Part shown: positions 17,014 through 26,069 of the stretch, one piece after another
How positions within the stretch are numbered: position 1 is the stretch's first letter
Layout of the letters: each line of letters begins with the position of its first letter
Origin: Hymenobacter sp. 15J16-1T3B
GTDB lineage: Bacteria > Bacteroidota > Bacteroidia > Cytophagales > Hymenobacteraceae
Assembly (NCBI RefSeq): GCF_020711235.1
Contig: NZ_JAJFAV010000007.1
Coordinates: 1-64,000, forward strand
DNA length: 64,000 nucleotides
Direction: 5' to 3'
Notes under the pieces: generated by a model
What the model saw: the letters and a program-made list of their open reading frames with translations, nothing else
Told to the model about the DNA's origin: nothing
The model's database searches: none
Translations under genes and position numbers: made by a program

Positions 17014-18376
17014 TAACCGCCTGGGCGAATTGCCGGCCGCGGTCCTCGTAGTTCTTGAACAGGTCGAAGGAGGCGCAGGCGGGCGAGAGCAGCACCACGT
17101 CGCCGGGCTGGGCCAGCTCGGCGGCGCGGCGCACGGCCCAGCGCACGTCCTGAGTTTCCTCTATCCGCTCCACCACCCCGTCGAAGGCGGCGTGCAGCTT
17201 GGCGTTGTCGACGCCGAGGCAGATCAGGGCCTTTACCTTTTCCTGGGCCAGCGGGACGAGCGTTGCGTAGTCGTTGCCCTTGTCGGTGCCGCCGGCAATC
17301 CAGATCAGCGGCGCCTTCACGCCGTCGAGGGCGTACCAGGCGGCCTCCACGTTGGTGGCCTTGGAGTCGTTGATAAACTGCGCGCCGTTGATTTCGCCCA
17401 CGGGCTGCAGGCGGTGGTCGGCGTTGCTGAAGGTGGGCAGGGCGGCCTCGATTTGCTCCACCGAAAGGCCGGCCACGCGGGCGGCCAGCACGGCCGCGGC
17501 CATGTTCTGGCGGTTGTGCAGGCCAATGAGCGGCGAGCGGGCCGTGCTCACGTCCTCGTAGTCGTCTTCCTGCACCTGCGGAATGTCGAGGCGCAGCGTC
17601 GTTTCCGACACGTAGCGGGCCGCGCAGCGAATGTCGGGGCGCTGGTGCAGGCTGAAGGGCAAATCGTTGGTGTCCACGAACACCGACTGGTACTCCTGCT
17701 GAATCAGCCGGTCGTCGGCGTTGTAGATGAAATAGGAGCTGCTGTCGAGGTTGCGGGTGATGCGCAGCTTGGCCTGGGCGTACTCCTCAATGCTATAGTG
17801 GTAGCGGTCGAGGTGGTCGGGCGTGATGTTGAGCAGCACCGCCACCGTGGGCGTGAAGTCGTAGGTGTCGTCGAGCTGAAACGAGCTCAGCTCCAGCACA
17901 AACCAGTCGAAGGTGTCGTTGATGACCTGCTCGGCGAAGCTGTGGCCCACGTTGCCGGCCAGGCCCACGTTGTAGCCGGCCTCCTTGAGCAAGTGGTAGG
18001 TCAGCAGCGTGGTGGTGGTTTTGCCGTTGGTGCCCGTAATGGCAATGCTCTGGGCCCGGGTGTAGCGGCTGGCCAGGTCGATTTCGGAAATGACCCGGAT
18101 GCCCCGCTCGCGCACGGCCTGCATCACCGCAGCTTTCTCCGGAATGCCCGGACTCTTCACGATTTCGTCGGCCCCGAGGATGTCCGCGAGCGTGTGCGTG
18201 CCCTCCTCGTAGCGGATGCCGGCGCGGTCGAGCTTTTCCTTGTAAGACGGCTTGAGCGTGCCGCCGTCCGACACGAACACGTCGTAGCCTTTGGCCTGCC
18301 CGAGCAGCGCCGCCCCGACCCCGCTTTCGCCGGAGCCGAGGATGACCAGTTTCTTGCCTTCGCCGGAGTGCTGCAT
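16994..18376 (-). CDS. murD: UDP-N-acetylmuramoyl-L-alanine--D-glutamate ligase
   Basis: Adds D-glutamate to UDP-MurNAc-L-Ala. 460 residues: N-terminal KLVILGSGESGVGAALLG, ATP site AITGTNGKTTTTLLTYHLL, central ELSSFQLDDTYDFTPTV with NITPDHLDRYH, C-terminal INDSKATNVEAAWYAL and LLSPACASFDLFKNYEDRG. All Mur ligase landmarks are present. It starts 4 bp after the mraY stop. Confidence 0.97.
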   Translation of the reverse strand: MQHSGEGKKLVILGSGESGVGAALLGQAKGYDVFVSDGGTLKPSYKEKLDRAGIRYEEGTHTLADILGADEIVKSPGIPEKAAVMQAVRERGIRVISEIDLASRYTRAQSIAITGTNGKTTTTLLTYHLLKEAGYNVGLAGNVGHSFAEQVINDTFDWFVLELSSFQLDDTYDFTPTVAVLLNITPDHLDRYHYSIEEYAQAKLRITRNLDSSSYFIYNADDRLIQQEYQSVFVDTNDLPFSLHQRPDIRCAARYVSETTLRLDIPQVQEDDYEDVSTARSPLIGLHNRQNMAAAVLAARVAGLSVEQIEAALPTFSNADHRLQPVGEINGAQFINDSKATNVEAAWYALDGVKAPLIWIAGGTDKGNDYATLVPLAQEKVKALICLGVDNAKLHAAFDGVVERIEETQDVRWAVRRAAELAQPGDVVLLSPACASFDLFKNYEDRGRQFAQAVSELAKL

Positions 18377-18380
18377 GGGA

Positions 18381-19601
18381 TTAGCGCAGTTTGAGGGTTA
18401 CCAGGGTCAGCACGGCCAGCATGATGCCCACAATCCAGAAGCGCGACACGATTTTGGACTCGTGGTAGCCCAGCTTCTGGTAGTGATGGTGCAGAGGCGA
18501 CATGCGCAGCAGGCGGCGGCCTTCGCCGTACTTGCGCCGGGTGTACTTGAAGTAGCTCACCTGAATGATAACCGAGAGGTTTTCGACCAAAAAGATGCCG
18601 CAGAGCACCGGAATCAGCAGTTCCTTGCGCACAATCAGCGCCAGCACGGCAATGATGCCGCCCAGGGCCAGGGAGCCGGTGTCGCCCATGAAGACCTGGG
18701 CCGGGTACGAGTTGTACCACAAAAAGCCCACGCAGGCCCCCACAAAGGCGGTGCAGAAGATGGTCAGCTCGCCCACGTTCGGAATGAACATGATGTCGAG
18801 GTAGTCGGCCAGCACGGCGTTACCGCTCACGAAGGCGAAGATGCCCAGCGTGGTGCCGATGATGGCCGAGGTGCCGGCCGCCAGCCCGTCGAGGCCGTCG
18901 GTGATGTTGGCCCCGTTCGACACCGCCGTGATGATGAAAATCACGATGGGAATGTAGAAGAAGGCGTAGTACTCGTTGAAAAAGTCGCCGGCGGTGGCAA
19001 ACAGGTCGCCGTAGTTTAGCTCGTTGTTCTTGGCGAAGGGGATGGTGGTAATCATCAGCTTCACGTCCTGGTAATACCGGCTGGCATCCACGGCCGAAAA
19101 CTGCCCGTTCGGGAGCAGGTACTGGCGCACCGTCACGTCGTGGCTGAAAAACAACACCCAGCCCACCGTCAGGCCCAGGCCGATCTGGCCCAGCATTTTG
19201 AAGCGCCCGGCCAAGCCCTCCTTGTCCTTCTTCACCACCTTGATGTAGTCGTCCACGAAGCCGATGAGGCCCAGCCACACGGTGCTGAGCAGCATCAGGA
19301 TGACGTAGATGTTGTCGAGCTTGGCGAAAAGCAACGTGGGCACCAGAATGGCCAGCAGAATGATGAGGCCGCCCATGGTCGGGGTGCCTTTCTTTTCCAG
19401 CTGCCCCTGCAGGCCCAGGTCGCGCACCGTCTCCCCGATTTGCCGCCGCCGCAGAATGGCAATGAGCTGCTTGCCGAACAACTGGGCAATAACCAGCGAG
19501 GTGACCACCGCCATGGCGGCGCGGAACGAGGTGTATTGGAATACCCCCGTGCCAGGCACGTTGTAGTGGCGGTGCAAATAATCGAAGAGGTAGTAGAGCA
19601 T
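18381..19601 (-). CDS. mraY: Phospho-N-acetylmuramoyl-pentapeptide transferase
   Basis: Integral membrane enzyme transferring phospho-MurNAc-pentapeptide to undecaprenyl phosphate to form lipid I. 406 residues with about ten TM helices. Landmarks: [38 protein letters not shown] (catalytic Asp pair), [19 protein letters not shown], and [19 protein letters not shown] with the histidine cluster. It is slightly longer than the Escherichia protein because of the 230-285 region, which is common in Bacteroidota. A 133-bp gap precedes it. Confidence 0.97.
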   Translation of the reverse strand: MLYYLFDYLHRHYNVPGTGVFQYTSFRAAMAVVTSLVIAQLFGKQLIAILRRRQIGETVRDLGLQGQLEKKGTPTMGGLIILLAILVPTLLFAKLDNIYVILMLLSTVWLGLIGFVDDYIKVVKKDKEGLAGRFKMLGQIGLGLTVGWVLFFSHDVTVRQYLLPNGQFSAVDASRYYQDVKLMITTIPFAKNNELNYGDLFATAGDFFNEYYAFFYIPIVIFIITAVSNGANITDGLDGLAAGTSAIIGTTLGIFAFVSGNAVLADYLDIMFIPNVGELTIFCTAFVGACVGFLWYNSYPAQVFMGDTGSLALGGIIAVLALIVRKELLIPVLCGIFLVENLSVIIQVSYFKYTRRKYGEGRRLLRMSPLHHHYQKLGYHESKIVSRFWIVGIMLAVLTLVTLKLR

Positions 19602-19734
19602 TGGTCAGGGCTGGTGCGACGCCGCTCAGGCGTCAGGAAGCCGCAAATTTTCGGCTTTTTCGGCTGTGGTCAAACGTTGCGTTTGTCGGGATTTTGTGCT
19701 ATTCCGGTGGCGTTGAACGGTGCCGTAGCCCGCG
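19602..19734. other. Gap between murE and mraY, where murF is often found
   Basis: 133 bp with no ORF of note. It holds a perfect small palindrome CAAACGTTGCGTTTG at 19671-19685 and short GCCG repeats. In many bacteria murF occupies this place; no murF remnant was recognised. Confidence 0.5.
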
Positions 19735-21252
19735 TTACAGGCTCAGCAGTTCGTAGGCTTCCTGCAGCACCAGCCTATCGTCGAAGGCGGAGCGCTGCCC
19801 CTGTACTTCCTGGTAGGTTTCGTGGCCCTTGCCGGCTACCAGCACGATGTCGCCGGGGCGGGCCAGGGCGCAGGCGGTTTTGATGGCTTCGCGGCGGTCG
19901 GGCACGGTGAGGAACTTGCCTGCGTCGGTGGGGCGCACGCCGGCCTGCATCTGATCGAGAATGACCTGCGGATCTTCGTAGCGGGGGTTGTCGGAGGTGA
20001 GCACGGCGCGGTCGGACAGTCGGCAGGCCAAGTCGGCCATGATGGGGCGCTTGGCCGCGTCGCGGTTGCCGCCGCAGCCCACCACGGTGATGACGGCCTG
20101 CTCGGGGCGGCGGATGTCGGCAATGGTCTGCAGCACGTTTTCCAGCGCGTCGGGCGTGTGGGCGTAGTCCACGATGCCCACCACGCGCTTGCGCGGCGAC
20201 ACCACCGGCTCGAAGCGGCCCGGCGCCGAGGTCAGCCCCGACAGCACCGTGAGCGTCTCCTCGGGCTCCTCGCCCAGCAGCACGGCCGCGCCGTACACGG
20301 CCAGCAGGTTGTAAGCATTAAACACCCCGATCAGGCGAAACTGCACCTCGCGCCCGTCCACTTCCAGCTGCAGCCCGTCCACCCCGTTTTCGATGAGGCG
20401 GCCGCGTACCGTGGCCTCGCCGCGCAGCGAGTAGGTAGCTTTTTTGGCTTTGGTGTTCTGCAGCATCACCAGGCCGCGCTTGTCGTCGGCGTTGGTCAGG
20501 GCAAAGGCCCCAGCCGGCAGCATGTCGAAAAAGCCTTTTTTGGCCTTTAGGTAATTGTCGAAGGTGCCGTGGTAGTCGAGGTGGTCGTGGGTAAGGTTGG
20601 TAAACACGCCGCCGGCAAACTGCAGCCCCGTCACGCGGTGCTGCACCACCGAGTGCGAGCTGACTTCCATGAAGGCGTGGGTGCACTTGGCCGCCACCAT
20701 GCGCGCCAGCAGCTCGTTGAGCCGGATGGCGTCGGGCGTGGTGTGGGTGGCCGGAATAACTTCGTCGCCAATCTGGTTCTGCACCGTCGAGAGCAAGCCA
20801 GCTTTGTACCCGCGGGCCGAAAACAGCTTGTGCAGCAAGGTGGCGCAGGTCGTTTTGCCGTTGGTGCCCGTCACGCCCACCAGTTGCAGGGCCCGGCTCG
20901 GGTGGCCGTAGAAGGCCGCCGCCATGTGGCCCATGGCCTCGGCGCTGTCGGGCACCAGCACGTAGCTCACGGCCTCGCTCAGCTCGGCGGGCAGCTCTTC
21001 GCACACCACCACGGCCGCGCCCTGGGCCACGGCTTTGGGGATGAACTGGTGGCCGTCGGCCTGCACGCCGCGCAGGGCGAAGAACACGGCCCCGGCGGCC
21101 GCCTGCCGCGAGTCGAGCGTGAGGCTGCTAACGGTAGCGTCGGCCGGGCCGCGCTGCTCCCGCACGGTAACGGCCGCGAGCAGGTCGGAAAGGGAGTGGC
21201 TGAGTTCGGAAGGAGCGGAGGTCAAGGCGAAAGAAGCGGGAAAGTCAGACAA
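19735..21252 (-). CDS. murE: UDP-N-acetylmuramoyl-tripeptide synthetase MurE
   Basis: Adds the third residue, meso-diaminopimelate in most Bacteroidota, to UDP-MurNAc-L-Ala-D-Glu. 505 residues: N-terminal SLTLDSRQAAAGAVFFALRG, ATP site VGVTGTNGKTTCATLLHKLF, ANLTHDHLDYHGTF-like FTNLTHDHLDYHGTFDNY, and the C-terminal DNPRYEDP segment, which matches the DNPR signature of DAP-specific enzymes. It starts 6 bp after the ftsI stop. Confidence 0.97.
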   Translation of the reverse strand: MSDFPASFALTSAPSELSHSLSDLLAAVTVREQRGPADATVSSLTLDSRQAAAGAVFFALRGVQADGHQFIPKAVAQGAAVVVCEELPAELSEAVSYVLVPDSAEAMGHMAAAFYGHPSRALQLVGVTGTNGKTTCATLLHKLFSARGYKAGLLSTVQNQIGDEVIPATHTTPDAIRLNELLARMVAAKCTHAFMEVSSHSVVQHRVTGLQFAGGVFTNLTHDHLDYHGTFDNYLKAKKGFFDMLPAGAFALTNADDKRGLVMLQNTKAKKATYSLRGEATVRGRLIENGVDGLQLEVDGREVQFRLIGVFNAYNLLAVYGAAVLLGEEPEETLTVLSGLTSAPGRFEPVVSPRKRVVGIVDYAHTPDALENVLQTIADIRRPEQAVITVVGCGGNRDAAKRPIMADLACRLSDRAVLTSDNPRYEDPQVILDQMQAGVRPTDAGKFLTVPDRREAIKTACALARPGDIVLVAGKGHETYQEVQGQRSAFDDRLVLQEAYELLSL

Positions 21253-21258
21253 GAAACA

Positions 21259-23607
21259 CTAGGCCCGGCGGCCGGCGCGGCTCCGCGGGGCGGGCTGGGC
21301 GGCGGCCGATTTGGGCCGGGCCGGCTTGAGGCCGGGCAGCAGCGCGTCCTCGGGCCGGGTAATGGGCTGGCCGGTGGGCGACACCGGCTCGGGAATCACC
21401 GTGGGCTCGGGGGCCACGGTAGGTTTGGGCGGAGCGTAGGGCAACACCGGCACCGGGGCTTTGGCCACCAGCGTGGGGTCCTTCAGCTCCAGCGTCACCA
21501 CGGCGCCGCGCGTCACCGGCAGGCCGGCCGGCACCGACTGCCGCGTGACCCGGCCCGCGCCCACGGTGCGCACGCGCAGGCCGCGGTTTTCGAGCAGGAA
21601 CAGGGCGTCGCGGCGGCTCAGGCCGGCCACGCTGGGCATGCGGCCGCGGCGCACAGGCAGCGCGTTCCACTGCACGTGGCGGGCGCCCTCGGCGGCCTGG
21701 CCTTGCACCCAGTCGTCGGGGGCGGTGCCGGCCGCCTGGTTGGTCACGCCCATGTGGTTGCAAATCAGCTGCAGGTCTTCCTGCACGCCGCCGTAGCTGC
21801 TCGGCACCAGCGTTTTGCGCACCGGGGCGCGGGCCAGCAGGGGGCGCTGGCTGGCTTGGTCGCGGGCCATGGCCTTGTCGGCCACTTCGCGGAACACCGG
21901 CGCGGCCACGTCGGCGCCGTAGATGCGGCCGTTCTTGGGGGAGTCGACCACCACGATGCAGCTGTACTTGGGCTTGTCGGCCGGGAAGTAGCCGCAGAAG
22001 GAGGTCGAGTAGGTCTTGGTGTAGCGGCCGTTTTTGAATTTCCAGGCCGTGCCCGTCTTGCCGGCAATGCCGAAGTCGGGCGTGCGGATGCCGCGGGCCG
22101 TGCCGTTGGTCACCACGCCCTCCATCATGGCCTTCACCTTGGCCAGCGTGGCGTCGGAGCAGATTTTGGGGTTGAGCACTTTCGTCTCGAACCGCTCCAG
22201 CACCTGCTCGTCCTGGCGGATTTCCTTCACGATGATGGGCTGAATCTTCACTCCGCCGTTGGCCACGGCGTTGTAGAAGGCCAGCGTCTGCAAGGGTGCC
22301 AGCTTCAGCTCGTAGCCGATGCTCATGGTCGAGAGCGAGGTGTGGCTCCAGGAGCGGTCCGAGGGGTCCTTCACGTAGGGCTTGGCCTCGCCCGACATCT
22401 GGAAGCCCAGCGGCTGGTGCAGCCCGAACTTCTTCAGGTAATCGGTGTAGTCGCTGGGCTTGGCCATGAAGTGGTCGTTCACCAGCTTGGCCACGCCGAT
22501 GTTGGAGGACTTCTCAAACACCTGCTGCACGGTAATCTTGCCGTAGGGGTGCGAGTCGGTTTTGACGGCCCCGGCAATTTTCATGGAGCCGGTGCGGCCG
22601 GTGTTGACGGTATCGGTCAGGTCCAGTTCGGGGTTATCCTCAAACAGGGCCATCATCGAGGCCAGCTTGAAGGTAGAGCCCGGCTCGGTGCGGCCCTGGT
22701 CGGCAATGGCGTAGTTGTAGTCCTCGCGGTACACGCCGTCGGCCACCTTGCCCAGGTTGGCCACGGCCTTGATTTCCCCGGTCTGCACCTCCATCAGAAT
22801 CACCGTGCCGTACTGGGCGTTGTTGTCCATCAGGCTGCGCAGCAAGGCGTTTTCGGCCACGTCCTGCAGGTTGATGTCGATGGTGGTCATGATGTCGAAG
22901 CCGGCCTGGGGCTTGATTTCCGAGCCGTCGTACACCGGCTTGAGGCCGCCGGGCAGGCGCTCAAACAGCGCCTCGCCGTCTTTGCCGGCCAGTTCCTTGT
23001 TGTAGGTGTACTCCAGGCCGGCGCCGTGCTTCTCCTCGTTCACGAAGCCGATGGTGCGCTGGGCCAGCCCGCCGAAGGGCCGGAAGCGCTTGTCGACTTT
23101 CTCGAAGATGACGCCGCCCTTGCGCTTGGCCCGGAAGATGGGCCAGGAAGCCAGCAACTTCTTTTCCTGGAAGTTGATCTGCCGGGAGTTCAGGCGGATG
23201 TAGCGCACGTTGCGCTTGGGGTCGTGGGCGTTTTTGAGGCGGCGCAGGTATTCTTCCTTGCTTCGGTCGCCGAAAAAGCGCGAGAGCAGCATGGCCAGAG
23301 AGTCGGCCTTGCTCGCAAACAGCTCTTCGCTCACCACCGAGGGGTCCCAGGCCACGCGGTAAAACGGCAGGGAGGTGGCCATGATGCTGCGCCCGTCGGC
23401 AGCGAAAATGCTGCCGCGGGTGGCAAACACCGGCTGGTACACGATGCGCCGCTGCTGCTCCAAGGAGCGCCACTTCTCCCCTTCCTGGTACTGAATGCGC
23501 TGGATTTTCCACACCACGGCGGCGGAGAAAAGGAGCACGCCGAGGAAGGCGAGGCGCACCCGCGTCACGATGGATTTCTTAACGCTGCCCTGTTGCTGCT
23601 TGCTCAT
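21259..23607 (-). CDS. ftsI: Penicillin-binding protein FtsI/SpoVD-type with PASTA domain
   Basis: Class B transpeptidase for septal cross-linking. 782 residues: TM near 15-32, PBP dimerisation domain at about 55-230, transpeptidase with PGSTFKLASM (active serine near 309), KSSNIGVAKL (about 370) and GKTGTAWKF (about 520). A PASTA domain follows at about 655-713 (PSVAGLSRRDALFLLENRG), then a proline-rich tail to 782. The PASTA makes it SpoVD-like rather than Escherichia FtsI-like, as is common in Bacteroidota. The Pro/Ala/Arg-rich tail of about 70 residues is unusual and may be disordered. Confidence 0.95.
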   Translation of the reverse strand: MSKQQQGSVKKSIVTRVRLAFLGVLLFSAAVVWKIQRIQYQEGEKWRSLEQQRRIVYQPVFATRGSIFAADGRSIMATSLPFYRVAWDPSVVSEELFASKADSLAMLLSRFFGDRSKEEYLRRLKNAHDPKRNVRYIRLNSRQINFQEKKLLASWPIFRAKRKGGVIFEKVDKRFRPFGGLAQRTIGFVNEEKHGAGLEYTYNKELAGKDGEALFERLPGGLKPVYDGSEIKPQAGFDIMTTIDINLQDVAENALLRSLMDNNAQYGTVILMEVQTGEIKAVANLGKVADGVYREDYNYAIADQGRTEPGSTFKLASMMALFEDNPELDLTDTVNTGRTGSMKIAGAVKTDSHPYGKITVQQVFEKSSNIGVAKLVNDHFMAKPSDYTDYLKKFGLHQPLGFQMSGEAKPYVKDPSDRSWSHTSLSTMSIGYELKLAPLQTLAFYNAVANGGVKIQPIIVKEIRQDEQVLERFETKVLNPKICSDATLAKVKAMMEGVVTNGTARGIRTPDFGIAGKTGTAWKFKNGRYTKTYSTSFCGYFPADKPKYSCIVVVDSPKNGRIYGADVAAPVFREVADKAMARDQASQRPLLARAPVRKTLVPSSYGGVQEDLQLICNHMGVTNQAAGTAPDDWVQGQAAEGARHVQWNALPVRRGRMPSVAGLSRRDALFLLENRGLRVRTVGAGRVTRQSVPAGLPVTRGAVVTLELKDPTLVAKAPVPVLPYAPPKPTVAPEPTVIPEPVSPTGQPITRPEDALLPGLKPARPKSAAAQPAPRSRAGRRA

Positions 23608-23619
23608 GGCTGGTTGGCG

Positions 23620-24264
23620 TTAGTGTTGTTGGTCGGCGGCTTCCGGGGCCGCAGGCTCGGCGGTGACCGGCGCCGTACCGGCCGCGGCCAGGGAGTCGCG
23701 CACGGCCCGGGCGGCAATGGAGTCGGCGGTGAGCACCGGCAACTCGTCCAGCTTGGCTTCTTCCAGCCCGCCGGCCGGCACCTTGATGCTAAAGGGCGGC
23801 GAGGAGCTTTCCACCAGGCCGTAGGCGGCCACTTTGCGCGCCACTTCGCTCTGCTTGCTGGCTTCCATGTAGTCGGCCGACAAGGTGGTGTAGTCGGCGC
23901 GCAGGTCTTCGGTTTCGGTTTTGAGGCGCTGAATGCTGCGGTTCATGCGGGCCGCGTAGTGCGTGTTGCCGATGTACACCAGGATCAGGAACATCACGAA
24001 CAAGGTGTGCGGCAGGTAGTGCACCGGCACCCCGTCGCGAAACAGCCCGTCGACGTTCAGCACCTTTTCCACCAGCGAGAAAATGCTCCACGTCGACTGC
24101 TTGCGCGGCTTTTCGGGGCGCGGGGCACGCTCGGCCTTGGCTGCGGGAGCGGCTTCTTCCGGTTCGGGCGCGCGCACCGGCTCGGGCGCCGGGGGCGGCA
24201 CGATTTCGCGCGGGGTGTTCTGGCGCGGCTGGGCGGCGGGCGGACGAGCGGTATTTACAGCCAC
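23620..24264 (-). CDS. FtsL-like cell division protein
   Basis: 214 residues. A proline- and charge-rich cytosolic N-terminus (to about 60) leads to STWSIFSLVEKVLNVDGLF. A TM helix follows (TLFVMFLILVYIGN, about 88-105) and then a coiled coil (MNRSIQRLKTETEDLRADYTTLSADYMEASK). The position between rsmH and ftsI and this layout match the Bacteroidota FtsL-like family. The extended N-terminus and C-terminal acidic tail are longer than in Escherichia FtsL. It probably scaffolds FtsI and FtsQ. Confidence 0.88.
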   Translation of the reverse strand: MAVNTARPPAAQPRQNTPREIVPPPAPEPVRAPEPEEAAPAAKAERAPRPEKPRKQSTWSIFSLVEKVLNVDGLFRDGVPVHYLPHTLFVMFLILVYIGNTHYAARMNRSIQRLKTETEDLRADYTTLSADYMEASKQSEVARKVAAYGLVESSSPPFSIKVPAGGLEEAKLDELPVLTADSIAARAVRDSLAAAGTAPVTAEPAAPEAADQQH

Positions 24265-24271
24265 GAAGGGG

Positions 24272-25234
24272 TCAAGACTTAGGGTTCAGCGGAAAGTCGT
24301 TCCGAATTCCAACCCGCAATTTAGCGCTGCGGGCCCGGTTGTTCAGCTGCAGTTCTTCCTCCGACGCGGTAATGGGCTTGCGCGTCAGCACTTCGAAGGG
24401 CTTTTGGGGGTTGCCGTACAGGTCTTTGTCGGCCTCGCCGAAGAATTTGCCGGCCGCCAGGTAATTTTTCACCAACCGGTCTTCCAACGAGTGGTAGCTC
24501 ATCACCACCAGCCGGCCGCCGGGGCGCAGCACCTGCGCGCACTGCGTCAGCATGGCTTGCAGCACCTCCAGCTCGTTGTTGACTTCGATGCGCAGGGCCT
24601 GAAACACCTGCGCCAGGTACTTGTTTTCCTTGCCGCGCGGGGTGCAGCTGGCAATGGCTTTCTTGAGGTCGGCAATGGTCTGAATGCCGCGGGTGCCGCG
24701 GGCCTGCACCACGGCCTTGGCCAGGGTGCGGGCGTTCTGCACCTCGCCGTACATGCCGAAGATGCGGTGCAGCTCGCCCTCGGCGTATTCGTTCACCACA
24801 TCGGCCGCCGTCGGGCCTTCCTCGGGGTTCATGCGCATGTCCAGCGGCCCGTCGAAGCGGGTGCTGAAGCCGCGCTCCGGGGTATCGAACTGGTAGGACG
24901 ACACACCCAAGTCGGCCAGCAGGCCGTCCACGGGAATAGCGCTGCGGTGGTCCAGCTCGCGCTGCAGCTCCCCGAAATTGGCGCGGATAAACGTGAACCG
25001 GTCGCCGCGCGGCCCCTGCTGCAGCACTTGGGCCTGCCGCTCCGCGTCGGCGTCCTGGTCGAAGGAAAACAGGTGGCCCTGCGGCCCGAGCCGCTCCAGA
25101 ATGGCCCACGAGTGCCCGCCGCCGCCGAAGGTCACGTCGACGTAGCGGCCGTCGGGGCGCAGGTCGAGGCCCTCGAGGCACTCCTGCAGCATCACGGGGC
25201 GGTGGTACGTGGCGTTGGGGGTGTCCATGCTCAT
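24272..25234 (-). CDS. rsmH: 16S rRNA m4C1402 methyltransferase RsmH
   Basis: Formerly MraW. N4-methylates C1402 of 16S rRNA using SAM. 320 residues: YHRPVMLQECLEGL, SAM loop YVDVTFGGGGHSWAIL, FDQDADA, DLGVSSYQFDTPERGFS, and VMSYHSLEDRLVKNYL near the C-terminus. The start ATG overlaps the mraZ stop (ATGA, 25231-25234). MDTPNATYH, two codons in, is an alternative start. Confidence 0.97.
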   Translation of the reverse strand: MSMDTPNATYHRPVMLQECLEGLDLRPDGRYVDVTFGGGGHSWAILERLGPQGHLFSFDQDADAERQAQVLQQGPRGDRFTFIRANFGELQRELDHRSAIPVDGLLADLGVSSYQFDTPERGFSTRFDGPLDMRMNPEEGPTAADVVNEYAEGELHRIFGMYGEVQNARTLAKAVVQARGTRGIQTIADLKKAIASCTPRGKENKYLAQVFQALRIEVNNELEVLQAMLTQCAQVLRPGGRLVVMSYHSLEDRLVKNYLAAGKFFGEADKDLYGNPQKPFEVLTRKPITASEEELQLNNRARSAKLRVGIRNDFPLNPKS

Positions 25235-25704
25235 GCGGCGAGGCCGCCGGCGGGCGGGGTATCGGTGGTCAAAAATTTCTGGGCCAGCTTGGAGAAGCTT
25301 TGCTGGTCCTTTATCAGGAACTCGTCATAGCGCGCGGGGTCCCAGATTTCGCAGCGGTTGCCCATGCCCACCACGATGGCTTCCTTCTCGATGCCGGCGT
25401 ATCGGCGCATGGAGCCCGGCAGGCCGAAACGGCCGATGTTGTCCAGCTCCACCTCGGTCATGCCGCGGAAGAAGTTGCGCTGAAACTGCCGGTATTCCTC
25501 GTTGAACTCGTCCAGCGCCATCACCTTCTCGTGAATCACCTGCCAGGCCGAGCGCGGGTAGAGCACCAGGCAGGGCTCGAAGCCGCGCACCAGCACCAGC
25601 TGATTGCCCGACTGCTCGGGCAGGTTAGCCTTCACCTTGGCCGGCAGCACGAGCCGCCCTTTCGGGTCAAGCTTGCAGTCGTATTCGCCGGAGAGCAGGT
25701 GCAT
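25231..25704 (-). CDS. mraZ: Transcriptional regulator MraZ
   Basis: DNA-binding repressor of the dcw cluster and first gene in it. 157 residues from the ATG at 25704 (MHLLSGEYDCKLDPKGRLVLP); the frame extends ten codons further but without family similarity. Two SpoVT/AbrB-like halves are visible, DPKGRLVLPAKVK and DNIGRFGLPGSMRRYAGI, each with a DxxGR core. It probably binds the TGGT repeats about 60-80 bp upstream. Confidence 0.95.
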   Translation of the reverse strand: MHLLSGEYDCKLDPKGRLVLPAKVKANLPEQSGNQLVLVRGFEPCLVLYPRSAWQVIHEKVMALDEFNEEYRQFQRNFFRGMTEVELDNIGRFGLPGSMRRYAGIEKEAIVVGMGNRCEIWDPARYDEFLIKDQQSFSKLAQKFLTTDTPPAGGLAA

Positions 25705-25731
25705 GGTGAGGATGGGAACAGGGTCGGTAAG

Positions 25732-25784
25732 CAAAAGTACGCAAGCCCCGCGAAAAGGTCACCACCTTTTACCATTTTCTACCA
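25732..25784 (-). promoter_or_regulatory. mraZ promoter with MraZ-box-like direct repeats
   Basis: On the minus strand TACTTTTG (25732-25739) matches TAnnTTTG and lies 28 bp before the mraZ ATG. Upstream are three TGGT repeats exactly 10 bp apart (complement ACCA at 25761, 25771, 25781). This is the spacing known for MraZ operators (TGGG/TGGT repeats separated by about 5 nt). They cover the expected -33 region, fitting autorepression. Confidence 0.7.
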
Positions 25785-25800
25785 CCTAGTAAAATGGGCT

Positions 25801-25831
25801 TAACAAGCTTGTTTAGGCCGTTTTTGACGGC
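25801..25831. promoter_or_regulatory. Twin palindromes upstream of mraZ
   Basis: AACAAGCTTGTT (25802-25813) is a 12-bp perfect palindrome. GCCGT and ACGGC (25817-25831) form a second small inverted repeat. Both lie upstream of the MraZ repeats, and a regulator site is possible. The remainder of the gap to 26069 holds no clear gene. Confidence 0.35.
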
Positions 25832-26057
25832 TAGCAGGATGAAGTAGGGTAAAAAGTGGTAGAGCAGTGGAAGGCGTTGTCAAAATGGCAGAAGCGCGGG
25901 GCGAGCAGACCGCACCCCTACTTGCGCAGGCTCAACCCGGAGTCGGCCGCCAGTAAGCTCAACCGTACCCCTTCCCACCGTGGGCTCCCCAGGTGACGCT
26001 CAGAATCCTGCACGCCGGGCGCCGCATTGTGTACTGCCCGGTCCGCCGCGCCGCTTG

Positions 26058-26065
26058 TATCTTTG
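26058..26065 (+). promoter_or_regulatory. -7 box very close to the HYC_CC_PP start
   Basis: TATCTTTG fully matches TAnnTTTG and ends 4 bp before the chosen GTG at 26070. If used, the mRNA would be leaderless or nearly so. No well-spaced -33 TTG was found (nearest at 26027-26029 is too far). Confidence 0.4.
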
Positions 26066-26069
26066 GGGT

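Noticed and set aside
20569-24282. Long plus-strand open frame of 1237 codons
   Set aside because: It lies opposite murE, ftsI and ftsL, consists of Gly/Ala/His/Arg/Val-rich low-complexity sequence and has no family motifs. It is a GC-rich antisense shadow.
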